In this document: piece by piece, positions 22,388 to 29,943 of the stretch
How positions within the stretch are numbered: position 1 is the first letter of the stretch
Layout: each line of letters starts with the position of its first letter
Source: Phenylobacterium deserti
Lineage (GTDB): Bacteria > Pseudomonadota > Alphaproteobacteria > Caulobacterales > Caulobacteraceae
Direction: 5' to 3'
Assembly (NCBI GenBank): GCA_945883235.1
Contig: CAMCXF010000001.1
Location: forward strand, 1-64,000
DNA length: 64,000 nucleotides
Notes under the pieces: model-generated
Database searches by the model: none
What the model saw: the letters and a program-made list of their open reading frames with translations, nothing else
What the model was told of the DNA's origin: nothing
Position numbers and translations under genes: made by a program

Positions 22388-22978
22388 TTACTCGGCGGAC
22401 GTATCCTTCTTGGAAGCTGCGGCCTTCTTCGCCGCAGCGGCTTTCTTCGGGGCAGCCTCGGCAGCAGCTTCCACCGCCGGGGCGGCATCCACGACCTTCG
22501 CAGGCTTGGCCTTGGCGGCAGGGGCTTCCAGCTTGGCGGCGGCGGCCTTCTGGGCCTTGCTCTGCCAGGGCAGGTTCAAGGTCGCGAAGTCCAGGCCACG
22601 GGCCCGGGCGTCCAGCTCGGCCTTGGTGGTCATGTCGACCACGCCGTCCCACTTGGTCTCGGCGCCATTGGCCGTGATGCCGACCACGCGCAGCACGCTC
22701 TCGTGCTGGCGATGACCGCGGGTGCGGCGGTAGCCCTGACGGCGGATCTTCTTGAAGATCTTCACCTTCTCGCCCTTGCGGGTTTCCACCAGGGTCGCAG
22801 CCACCGAGGCGCCATCCACCAGCGGCGCGCCGATCGTCACGGCCTCGCCATCGCCCAACATCAGCACGTCGCCAAACGCCACGGCCGCGCCGGGTTCGCC
22901 TTCGAGCTTTTCAACCACCAGCAGGTCGCCGGGGCTAACCCGGTACTGCTTGCCGCCGGTCTTGATCACCGCGTACAT
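22388..22978 (-). CDS. rplU: 50S ribosomal protein L21 with long Ala/Lys-rich C-terminal tail
   Basis: The first 100 or so residues are a normal L21 (MYAVIKTGGKQYRVSPGDLL, KIFKKIRRQGYRRTRGHRQH). The usual protein ends near residue 103, but this one continues to 196. The extension has a short folded-looking piece (AELDARARGLDFATLNLPWQ) and then a low-complexity tail of Ala, Lys, Pro and Glu ending SKKDTSAE. Long L21 forms occur in alphaproteobacteria. It is the first gene of the leftward array that runs through rpmA, obg and proBA. Confidence 0.96.
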   Translation of the reverse strand: MYAVIKTGGKQYRVSPGDLLVVEKLEGEPGAAVAFGDVLMLGDGEAVTIGAPLVDGASVAATLVETRKGEKVKIFKKIRRQGYRRTRGHRQHESVLRVVGITANGAETKWDGVVDMTTKAELDARARGLDFATLNLPWQSKAQKAAAAKLEAPAAKAKPAKVVDAAPAVEAAAEAAPKKAAAAKKAAASKKDTSAE

Positions 22979-23101
22979 CGTTCGCGCCTTCGGTACTAAA
23001 GTTATGCATTTGCAATAGGAAACGCGCCCGAGAGATGGCTCACGGGCGAGAGGTGGGCGGTTATACAGCCGGATCGTTGTGAGTCAACGGCGGGGGTGGG
23101 C

Positions 23102-23280
23102 CTAAGTCGGGGCTAAGGTCCAGGGATTGACTACGGTGAAGCCTGCGGCCGCGAAGGCGCTGGTGTCGCGCGAGCCCGCCGCGAAGATGTGCGCGGCGGC
23201 GATGGCGGCGAACTCGAGTGTGTGATGGGAATGATGGCATCGTGGCGGTTGCGATATCGGCTAGCACGGGTTGCACGATG
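23102..23280 (-). pseudogene. VapC (PIN-domain toxin) remnant with frameshifts
   Basis: The reverse strand ends with LEFAAIAAAHIFAAGSRDTS and AFAAAGFTVVNPW before a TAG at 23102, which resembles the C-terminal part of PIN-domain VapC toxins (the last acidic region and the NPW end). Upstream pieces VLADIATA and DAIIP fit the same family but lie in other frames, so at least two indels are needed. No VapB antitoxin or start is visible. This is a decayed toxin gene with no expected product. Confidence 0.45.
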
Positions 23281-23341
23281 GACTGTGGTCGGCGGTTGGG
23301 CAGGATTGGGTACCGTGTCGCCTAAATTTGTCCGTACCCCC

Positions 23342-24172
23342 TCACGAAAACCTTGCCTGATAGGTATGCGTCGATAGCCGCACCGCCTCGCCCAGCGGCG
23401 GGGTCAGTTCGAACATCCGGGGTTCGCGGGCGAAGGCGTAGAGGCGCATCAGTTTGAAGGCGTCGGTGCGTTCTTCGGACAGGGCGTGTTCGTTGCGGGT
23501 GAGGAAGAAGGGCGTGGTTTGGTTGCCGCGTTTGGTTTTCACCTCCACCAGGCGTTCGCCGCCCTCGCGGTCGAATGAGAGGATGTCGTGCCCGGCACCG
23601 TCGCCGTCCTCCTCGGCGACCCAGCGGACCTTCCGGGCGAGGTCGGGGCGATCCTCGTCCAGCAGGCGTTGGCGTTCGAAGTGGAACACCATTTCTTCGC
23701 CGGCCTTGCCCAGTTCGCGGTTGCGGAAGTCGCGGGCGCCAGCGTCGAATTTGCGAACGAAGCGTTCGAGGATGGCCGGGCGTTCACGGGGTGGTTGCAG
23801 CAAGGGCGCGGCTTCGAGGAAGGGGGTGACGGGCGCGGCCACTTGGTCGAGCGCGGCCGGAACCCACAGCGGGGGCTGGACTACTAGGCGGCGCTCAATG
23901 GCGTCGAGGATGGCACCTTGGTAATTGGCCATGGGCCGGTAGCCGCGAATGATGGGCTCGCCGATCTCGGCCAGCACGGCGGAGATGTTCATGTGCTTGA
24001 ACTCGATGGACCCGTCTGATCGGCCGGTCTTCTCGATCAACTGCGCTCGATGTCGGGCCTTCACATAGGGCTGGCCTGCCTGTTCGAGGGCAGGCATGGC
24101 GAAGTAGTCCGCCACGATAAGGTCGAGCTCGGCGTCCGTCCAGTCCGGCCGATTTGTATCGATGTCGGACAA
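23342..24172 (-). CDS. DUF3883 domain protein (nuclease-like fold)
   Basis: The 276-residue protein starts at a TTG with CGGAGG six to seven bases upstream. The C-terminal half carries the DUF3883 pattern: LGKAGEEMVFHFERQRLL, DGAGHDILSFDREGGERLVE, VKTKRGNQTTPFFLTRNEHA. The GHDI..D...EVK arrangement resembles the PD-(D/E)XK nuclease core, with candidate residues Asp in GHDI and Glu/Lys in VEVKT. The N-terminal part (TDAELDLIVADYFAMPALEQ) may recognise a partner. DUF3883 is often found in restriction or defence proteins, but this gene is alone. No enzymatic activity can be asserted. Confidence 0.75.
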   Translation of the reverse strand: MSDIDTNRPDWTDAELDLIVADYFAMPALEQAGQPYVKARHRAQLIEKTGRSDGSIEFKHMNISAVLAEIGEPIIRGYRPMANYQGAILDAIERRLVVQPPLWVPAALDQVAAPVTPFLEAAPLLQPPRERPAILERFVRKFDAGARDFRNRELGKAGEEMVFHFERQRLLDEDRPDLARKVRWVAEEDGDGAGHDILSFDREGGERLVEVKTKRGNQTTPFFLTRNEHALSEERTDAFKLMRLYAFAREPRMFELTPPLGEAVRLSTHTYQARFS

Positions 24173-24241
24173 TGATGCCTCCGAGGCGGGAGGATGGCGG
24201 CTCGGCGCGCGCCGTCAAGGGGCCTCAACAGAAACGCCCAG

Positions 24242-24312
24242 CCTACGGCCTGCCCCCTCCCCCACCCGCTCTTTGGCGGGCGGTCCCCCTCCCGCCGCTT
24301 TGCGGGGGAGGT
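24242..24312. repeat. Interspersed intergenic repeat, copy 2
   Basis: This copy shares CCTACGGCCTGCCCCCTCC and GGTCCCCCTCCCGCCGCTT with the copy at 2934-3010, in the same order and orientation, with small differences between the blocks. It lies between the DUF3883 gene and the broken terminase-like gene. Both copies mark decayed accessory stretches. Confidence 0.6.
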
Positions 24313-24316
24313 AACC

Positions 24317-24662
24317 TCACCGCTCCCGCCGTTCGCCCGGATAGGGGTTTAACTGGCCCAGGCGCTTGGTGATGGCGTGGATCTCGGGTTCGGCGGCGAG
24401 GCCGATGGTCATGGCGAGGTCGCCGACCTGGTCGACGTAGAGGTCGTCGCGGAACTGGCAGGCGCTTGGTGATGGCAGCGGCGAAGGCGGGGCGGGTGCG
24501 GACCCATTTGTAGAGGGTGAAGGTGCCGGGCATGTCGGGCTCTCTCGAGAGGCTGCAGAGCGAGGCACCGTCCAGGATGCGGTGTTCGATGCGCCAGGTC
24601 AGCTCAGGCGTGCAGTAGCGGGCGACGCGGGCTGGTGTGCGGGCGCGGGCGGCGGATTTCAC
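24317..24662 (-). pseudogene. Terminase small subunit-like gene, frameshifted
   Basis: One frame gives ELTWRIEHRILDGASLCSLS, then EPDMPGTFTLYKWVRTRPAF, the DNA-binding pattern of terminase-small-subunit-like proteins. A second frame gives the plausible remainder FRDDLYVDQVGDLAMTIGLA and EIHAITKRLGQLNPYPGERR. The frames meet at a 24-base segment (24453-24476) that is a near copy of 24351-24376 about 100 bases away. That local duplication explains the shift, because both frames read ITKRL there. A GTG at 24662 is the likely original start. No other phage packaging gene is present. Confidence 0.4.
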
Positions 24663-24798
24663 AGGTTCCGGGCATCGGAACTTAATGGGAACATTTGTCC
24701 TGAATTGAAAGGCCTCGGGTGTCGCGCGGCTTGACGGCGGCGGTCCGGCGTGGCCCCTACGCGCACCGGGCCCTGGCCCTGTTCTGAGGGTGTTTCAG

Positions 24799-25323
24799 AT
24801 GGCAACGATGATCCTGAGCGTGGTCGGTAGTGACCGGCCGGGGCTGACGCAGGCGTTGGCGGATGCGGTGCTGGCGGCGGGCGGCAACTGGCTGGAGAGC
24901 CATCTGAGCCGGTTGGGCGGGCTCTATGTCGGCTCGGTGCGGGTCGAGGTGGCACCGGACCAGGTCGAGGCGCTGCGCGCCACCGTGCGGGCGGTGGACG
25001 CCCAGGGGCTGGAGGTGCGGATCGCCCCGGCCATCGAAGAGCCGGGCCTGACGGGCGAGGCGGTGGCGTTCAGCCTGGTCGGTCAGGACCGGCCGGGGAT
25101 CGTGCGCCAGGTGACGGCGGCCCTGAGCGTGCTGGGCGTCAACATCGAAACGTTTGAGACCCGCATCAGCGCCGAGCCCTATTCCGGAGCCGCGCTATTC
25201 CAACTGCAGGCGCGGCTGCGGTTGCCCACCGGTGTGACGGCGCAGGGAGTTCAGGCGGCGCTGGAGGCGATCTCGGGCGAGATCATGGTCGACATTTCGC
25301 TCACGCCGAGCGAGGCGGGCTGA
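24799..25323 (+). CDS. GcvR-like protein with two ACT domains
   Basis: The protein is 174 residues made of two ACT domains: MATMILSVVGSDRPGLTQAL in the first and AFSLVGQDRPGIVRQVTAAL in the second. The GxDRPG motif in each is the usual ligand-binding loop for amino acids. The layout matches the glycine cleavage system repressor GcvR and related regulators. The ATG at 24799 has GAGGGTG upstream. It has no DNA-binding domain, so it would act through a partner. No gcv gene is close by. Confidence 0.82.
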   Translation: MATMILSVVGSDRPGLTQALADAVLAAGGNWLESHLSRLGGLYVGSVRVEVAPDQVEALRATVRAVDAQGLEVRIAPAIEEPGLTGEAVAFSLVGQDRPGIVRQVTAALSVLGVNIETFETRISAEPYSGAALFQLQARLRLPTGVTAQGVQAALEAISGEIMVDISLTPSEAG

Positions 25324-25357
25324 GCAGCACCGGCGTTCGTATGAGCTGAAAGAAGAA

Positions 25358-25392
25358 GCCCCGACCGAGGTGTGACGTCCTCTGGCCGGGGC
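25358..25392 (-). terminator. Probable Rho-independent terminator (minus strand)
   Basis: On the minus strand GCCCCGGCCAGAGG pairs with CCTCGGTCGGGGC, apart from a mismatch and a bulge, across an 8-base loop, and is followed by TTCTTCTTTC. This is a GC-rich stem with a pyrimidine/T-rich tail suited to ending leftward transcription of the fecI-fecR-TonB unit. On the plus strand it lies 34 bases after the two-ACT-domain gene and might also serve it. Confidence 0.5.
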
Positions 25393-25530
25393 GATAGATC
25401 TTGGCGCGCGCACCGTGACTGGAGATCCAGCGCGTGGCCTGGCGCGGCCCGAGCAGCCGCGTCAACCGGTGCACCATAGCACCCTGAGCGTTGCTGGCCA
25501 ATTAACTTTTGCACGAGACATGACGGAAGC

Positions 25531-25562
25531 GCGGTCCTGACGCTCTCCTTCGTCAGGACCGC
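25531..25562. terminator. Perfect 12-bp hairpin (terminator or regulatory)
   Basis: GCGGTCCTGACG and CGTCAGGACCGC form a perfect 12-bp stem with an 8-base loop. Read on the minus strand the loop is AAGGAGAG, a Shine-Dalgarno-like sequence exposed in the loop. There is no T-run after it on either strand. Confidence 0.4.
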
Positions 25563-25718
25563 TCAGTCCTCCACAGCGCAACCGGGGCTCGGAACGTGCG
25601 CTGCATCCGACTTTTGCGCCCGGATCACAGGCGCGATATCCGACCTGAACATCTCCAGAAGTCCAGGATCGAGGGGGAGACGTCACGCGGCCAGGCTTTC
25701 CCTAGGTCGCAGGGCAAA

Positions 25719-28058
25719 TTAAATTGCAGCCGAAAGGGTGATGCCGACCGTCACCGGCCGCTGGGGCGTGATCTGGCGGGCCTGACCGGGGTTGAAGGGG
25801 TTACCGAACGCGAAGGTGTCGCTGAAGGAATCCAGTGGGTTGAGGGCGTAGACCTGCAGACCCACAGGCCGGTTATAAAGGGTCCCGAAGACTTCGGCAG
25901 ACAGCCGTGTGCGGACAAAGCCACCGGTTTTGGCCTGGCTGGCGTCAAAGGTGACGCGGGAACGGCCGACATAGGTGGCTTGCCCCGTGAGGCGTACGGT
26001 CCAATCCCCGGCGATCGTGCGCTCGTAACTCAGCAGTCCGCCCCCGGAGACGGCCGGCGCACCCGGCAGGCCGTTGACCAGTCTGGCGGTGAAATCGGAG
26101 TTGGCGTCCGAGGTTTTGACATCTGCAAAACGGCCGTTGATCTGGGCCGTGAAGCCGCCGGTGCGCATCGCGACCTCGGTCTCCAGGCCCAGCACCCGGG
26201 CGTCGCCGGCATTGATGGTGTAGGGGATGCCGGAGGGGCGGTACTGGTCGGTCTGGATGTCCTTCCAGAGGTCATAGAAGATGGCCGAATTCAGCGACAG
26301 GCGCCGCGAGAGGCCCTCAAGCTTCAGGCCTGTCTCGAAATTGACCAGCCGGTCGGGCCTGAATGTCGATCGCTGGACCGCGAGCGGCACCGCGCCACCC
26401 GAGTTGATGCCCCCCGAGCGATAGCCTTCCGAGGCCACGGCATAGAGCAGATTGCCAGGACTGAACTTCCATTGCAGCGAGAGCTTGGGAGAAATGCCCT
26501 GGAAATCGACCGTGCGATCCAGCGTGCGCGGCGCGAAGTTTTCGGAGTTGACGTTGGACATGGTCCGGGTGTGGAGGCTGAACACCCGCGCGCCGACGGC
26601 CACGCTAACATCGGGCGCAAGTTCGTAAGACGCCTCACCATAGGCGGCCAGCTCGCGGACCCGATCACGGCGGTCGTCGCTGTAGACCGGGATCAGCGGG
26701 GCGCGGGGCACCTGGACCGAGAACTCGGTGGGGGCCTCGACAGCGGTGTAGGATCCGTACACCCCGACCAGCCACTCCAGCCGCTCGGCCCCCCGGGAGG
26801 TCAGGTAGAGATCCTGGACCAGCATCCGCGTCCGGGTGCGCTCGAAATAGGCCGAGGTGAGGCCGGTGCGCGTGTAGAGGTCTTTGGTCGCCGTGGAGTC
26901 GAAGACACTGCTGTAGCGATGGCGGACCACGCCGGTGGACGAGACCACGTCGCCCCATCCCAGCGCCCCCCGCACGGTCGCCGTCACCAGCTCGATGTCG
27001 TTGACGTGCGGCTCGCGGATCCGCACGGCGCGCGTCAGGCCCATGCCGGGAGCGGTGTAGTGGGTGTCCTTTGAGCGCAGATGCTGGCCCGCCGCGGTCA
27101 GGCTCAACGACCAGGCGTCGCTGGGTCGGAAGGCGAGCATTACCCGCGCGCCGCGCCGGACGGTCTGGTCGACATTGCTGCGCTGCTGGATGACGTCGTC
27201 CAGATAGCCGCCCTGGACCTCGTCGTAGGCCGAGACCCGAATACCCAGATCCAATTGCGGCAGCGGAATGTTGATATGGCCCTCCACCGCGCCGCTGGGT
27301 TCGCCGCCCCGGGTGATGGCACCCGTAGCGCGAAGCTCGGCGGAATAGTCGACAAGGTCCGGCTTGCGGGTGACGATCCGGTAGACCCCGCTCAGCGAAC
27401 CCGCGCCGAACAGCGCGCCCTGGGGCCCACGGGCGACCTCCAGCCGCTCCACATCGACCAGCCGCAGGTCCGGGTCAGGGGCGTTGTAGTTGACGGGGAT
27501 CTCGTCGAGATAGGTGGCGACCGTCGAGCGGGTGCGGCCGGTGTGCGCGCCGTCCGACAGGCCGCGCAGCAGTAGTTTGTTACGGCCGGGACCGAGGTTT
27601 GTCACAAGTACGCCTGCAAACTGGCTGGCCGCCTCGCCCGCGTCCGAGGCACCCGTCGCCTCCAGTCCCTCACGCGGAATAGTTGTGATCGCCACGGCCA
27701 GCTCTCGGGCATTGCGCACGCGCTTGGTGGCCGTGACCAGTACGCCGGACACCGTCACCGGTGCCTCGGCCTTTGGAGGCTCGACGCGGGGGATCGGCGA
27801 GATGGCCACCGCACCCGGCGCGATCAGCCGCCAGGCGCACTGGGCCTCCGCCAGGGTCTGGTCGAGGGCCTGCTCAAGGGTCAGCGTCGCCGCGAGACGT
27901 TTGGCCGAGTAGCCGCTGCAGGACCCGGCACCAATCAGGGTGACATTGGCCTGCTGGGCGATATCCAGCAGCGCCTCAGCATAGGTCTGGGGTTCGACGT
28001 GAAAGCGGATACGTGCAGACGCAGCTCTGGCGGGTTCGCCGATCCCGCACACCGCCAC
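25719..28058 (-). CDS. TonB-dependent receptor with N-terminal STN signalling domain
   Basis: This outer-membrane transporter is of the FecA type. After a signal-peptide region comes an STN domain (VEPQTYAEALLDIAQQANVT, LTLEQALDQTLAEAQCAWRL), then the plug (VLVTATKRVRNARELAVAIT, LLLRGLSDGAHTGRTRSTVA, VEVARGPQGALFGAGSLSGV-like) and a long beta-barrel ending in a hydrophobic strand with terminal I. The GTG at 28058 probably truncates the signal peptide: the frame is open further upstream, and a CTG near 28082 would restore a hydrophobic leader (LVAAVTVGVAVC). It lies directly after fecR and fecI homologues, so it likely senses its own ligand. The substrate is unknown. Confidence 0.9.
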   Translation of the reverse strand: MAVCGIGEPARAASARIRFHVEPQTYAEALLDIAQQANVTLIGAGSCSGYSAKRLAATLTLEQALDQTLAEAQCAWRLIAPGAVAISPIPRVEPPKAEAPVTVSGVLVTATKRVRNARELAVAITTIPREGLEATGASDAGEAASQFAGVLVTNLGPGRNKLLLRGLSDGAHTGRTRSTVATYLDEIPVNYNAPDPDLRLVDVERLEVARGPQGALFGAGSLSGVYRIVTRKPDLVDYSAELRATGAITRGGEPSGAVEGHINIPLPQLDLGIRVSAYDEVQGGYLDDVIQQRSNVDQTVRRGARVMLAFRPSDAWSLSLTAAGQHLRSKDTHYTAPGMGLTRAVRIREPHVNDIELVTATVRGALGWGDVVSSTGVVRHRYSSVFDSTATKDLYTRTGLTSAYFERTRTRMLVQDLYLTSRGAERLEWLVGVYGSYTAVEAPTEFSVQVPRAPLIPVYSDDRRDRVRELAAYGEASYELAPDVSVAVGARVFSLHTRTMSNVNSENFAPRTLDRTVDFQGISPKLSLQWKFSPGNLLYAVASEGYRSGGINSGGAVPLAVQRSTFRPDRLVNFETGLKLEGLSRRLSLNSAIFYDLWKDIQTDQYRPSGIPYTINAGDARVLGLETEVAMRTGGFTAQINGRFADVKTSDANSDFTARLVNGLPGAPAVSGGGLLSYERTIAGDWTVRLTGQATYVGRSRVTFDASQAKTGGFVRTRLSAEVFGTLYNRPVGLQVYALNPLDSFSDTFAFGNPFNPGQARQITPQRPVTVGITLSAAI

Positions 28059-28126
28059 CCCAACGGTGACAGCGGCGACCAGTACCCGATGTCCAGAAAT
28101 AGTCAGCTCCGACGCAACCTTCGGCC

Positions 28127-29104
28127 CTACTTCCGAAGCAGCAGCAGCCCTTCCGCGGAAGGTACCGATCTTATGGGCAGCATCAAGCTCAAGCGCGTAA
28201 TAACCGCAGCCTGACCGTCCAGCACGATGACACCGGTGATCGGCATCTTGCCAAGCTGCGGGTCCGAGACCTCGATCTGCTGCACATACTGACGGTTCAG
28301 ATCGGCCACGACATTGGCCAGCGGCTCGGCGCGATAGACGAGGCGGCCGGAGCGCCAGCCGAAGGCTTCCTGTGGGTCGACAGCGCTCAGGGACCCGGTG
28401 CCGGATCGGTTGACGTCCAGTCGCTGGCCCGGGGTCAGCAGGAATGTGCGGCCCGATGACGCGGTCGGTCGCACCTCAACCTTGCCGCGCGCGACGGTGA
28501 CACTCAGGTCGTCGCCACGGTTGCGGACGTCGAACTGGGTGCCGACCACGCGAACCGTGTGGCTGGAAGCGGCGACGGTGAACGGACGGGCCGCGTCGTG
28601 CACCACGTCAAAGATCGCCTCGCCATCGCCCAGCGTGACCTGGCGCGCCTTGCCACTGAAACTGACGCTGAGCCGGGTCTCAGCATTGAGGTCGACCACC
28701 GAACCGTCGGCCAGGGTGACCCGCTGGTGCTGCCCCTTGCCGGTGGCGTAGGTCTGGACCGAGGGTTCGGACACCATGGGGCCAACCACCGCAACCGCCA
28801 GCCCCGCCGCAATGGCAAAGCCCCCGGCTCCCGCCAGCCAGCGCCGCGTCGGGCCGCGCCGGACCTCGGCGCGCAGTTTCCGGCCGTCATCAGCCAGGGT
28901 GGCCAGCACCGCGTCGGCCGAGGCTTCGAACTCATGCCAGAGCGCCAGCGCGCGGCGGTAGGCCACGGCATTGCCCGCATCCGCTGCCAGCCAGATTTCG
29001 AAGTCGAGGGCGTCGTCACCGGACACATCGTCACGCTGCAGGCGCACAAGCCAGGCGTTGGCGTCCGCCATCGTCCGATCCTGGTCACTTACGAGATTTG
29101 TCAT
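28127..29104 (-). CDS. FecR-family anti-sigma regulator
   Basis: The protein is about 325 residues. The ATG at 29104 has AGGCAGG upstream; the ORF start 14 codons earlier lacks support. An N-terminal cytoplasmic domain of the DUF4880 type (ANAWLVRLQRDDVSGDDALD) should bind the sigma factor. One transmembrane helix (WLAGAGGFAIAAGLAVAVVG) is followed by the periplasmic FecR domain (GQHQRVTLADGSVVDLNAET, GEAIFDVVHDAARPFTVAAS) and a C-terminal STN-like part (EPLANVVADLNRQYVQQIEV). It relays the receptor signal to the sigma factor encoded upstream. Confidence 0.92.
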   Translation of the reverse strand: MTNLVSDQDRTMADANAWLVRLQRDDVSGDDALDFEIWLAADAGNAVAYRRALALWHEFEASADAVLATLADDGRKLRAEVRRGPTRRWLAGAGGFAIAAGLAVAVVGPMVSEPSVQTYATGKGQHQRVTLADGSVVDLNAETRLSVSFSGKARQVTLGDGEAIFDVVHDAARPFTVAASSHTVRVVGTQFDVRNRGDDLSVTVARGKVEVRPTASSGRTFLLTPGQRLDVNRSGTGSLSAVDPQEAFGWRSGRLVYRAEPLANVVADLNRQYVQQIEVSDPQLGKMPITGVIVLDGQAAVITRLSLMLPIRSVPSAEGLLLLRK

Positions 29105-29201
29105 CGACGGGCCTGCCTGATCTGCGCAGACCGCGCCGAACAGCAAAGGAGACGGCGCCGCATCGCCATACCCCTAGGTCGTGCGCCAGATTCATTGCGC
29201 C

Positions 29202-29747
29202 TCATGACCGCAACCTCTGGGACAGGTTCGCCATGGCGGCCTGGATATGCTGTTCGATCATCTTGACGGACACCCCCATGGCCCGCGCCGTCTCGGCCTG
29301 GCTTTGCCCTTCCAGCTTATGCAGACGGAACGCCTGGCCCATCTTGGGCGGCAGGGCGGCGACCGCGTCGGCCAGCTGGCGGATGCGTTCCCTGGCCACG
29401 ACCACCTCGTCGGCCGGCAGGTCGCCCGCCACGTCCTCGCCGCCCAGCGACGTGGCCGTCTCCATCCGCCACTGCCCGTTGCGCCGCGAGGCCCGCTGGG
29501 CGCTGCGGACATGGTCGACCATCAGGTTCGCCGCCATGCGATAGAGCAACGCCACAGGGGCCCGCACCTCAGCCTCCGCATCGATGGCGGCGACCTTGAG
29601 ATAGAGGTCCTGGATCAGGTCCTCGGCCGTCGCCATGCAGCGGGTCCGCGCGGCCAGGAACAACAGCAGGCTCTCCCGCTTCTCGATGAGGGCATCGAGC
29701 AGCGGGCCGTGCGGCTCTACCTGTCCGGACGACCCCGCCGGTACCAA
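29202..29747 (-). CDS. ECF RNA polymerase sigma factor, FecI-like
   Basis: The protein has 181 residues and begins at a TTG at 29747 with GGGAGGAAGCC immediately upstream, the best start available. Region 2 is seen as FLAARTRCMATAEDLIQDLY and YRMAANLMVDHVRSAQRASR. Region 4 is seen as LADAVAALPPKMGQAFRLHK with the helix-turn-helix SQAETARAMGVSVKMIEQHI. It should direct transcription of the downstream receptor when FecR signals. fecI-fecR-receptor order on one strand is the classic cell-surface signalling arrangement. Confidence 0.92.
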   Translation of the reverse strand: MVPAGSSGQVEPHGPLLDALIEKRESLLLFLAARTRCMATAEDLIQDLYLKVAAIDAEAEVRAPVALLYRMAANLMVDHVRSAQRASRRNGQWRMETATSLGGEDVAGDLPADEVVVARERIRQLADAVAALPPKMGQAFRLHKLEGQSQAETARAMGVSVKMIEQHIQAAMANLSQRLRS

Positions 29748-29943
29748 GGCTTCCTCCCGACTATCGCGCGGTCACGCGAGCTGTTGCTTGGTGCTGCATG
29801 GCGAGAGACGGGGGCGTTGCCAAGCGGTTTCGTGCGTGAGCGGCGAACGGGGCGGCGGGCAAGGCGCGGGCTTCAGAACCCCGCCAGCATGCGCTCCACG
29901 CTGCATCGCGGTTTCTTGAGGTCCTTGTCGGGCACCACCGGCT

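Larger units (their letters stand above)
25324..25718. other. Intergenic stretch with two strong hairpins, no recognisable gene
   Basis: Small ORFs on the minus strand (for example 25301-25501 and 25462-25686) resemble no family I know. The stretch holds a GC-rich hairpin at 25358-25392 and a perfect 12-bp hairpin at 25531-25562, both placed to shape the 3' end of the TonB-receptor transcript coming from the right. Confidence 0.4.

Noticed and set aside
25301-25501. 66-residue minus-strand ORF in the hairpin-containing gap
   Set aside because: No family, no good start, and it overlaps the end of the two-ACT-domain gene and a probable terminator.
25596-27074. 492-residue plus-strand ORF
   Set aside because: Antisense to the TonB-dependent receptor; composition is that of a shadow frame.
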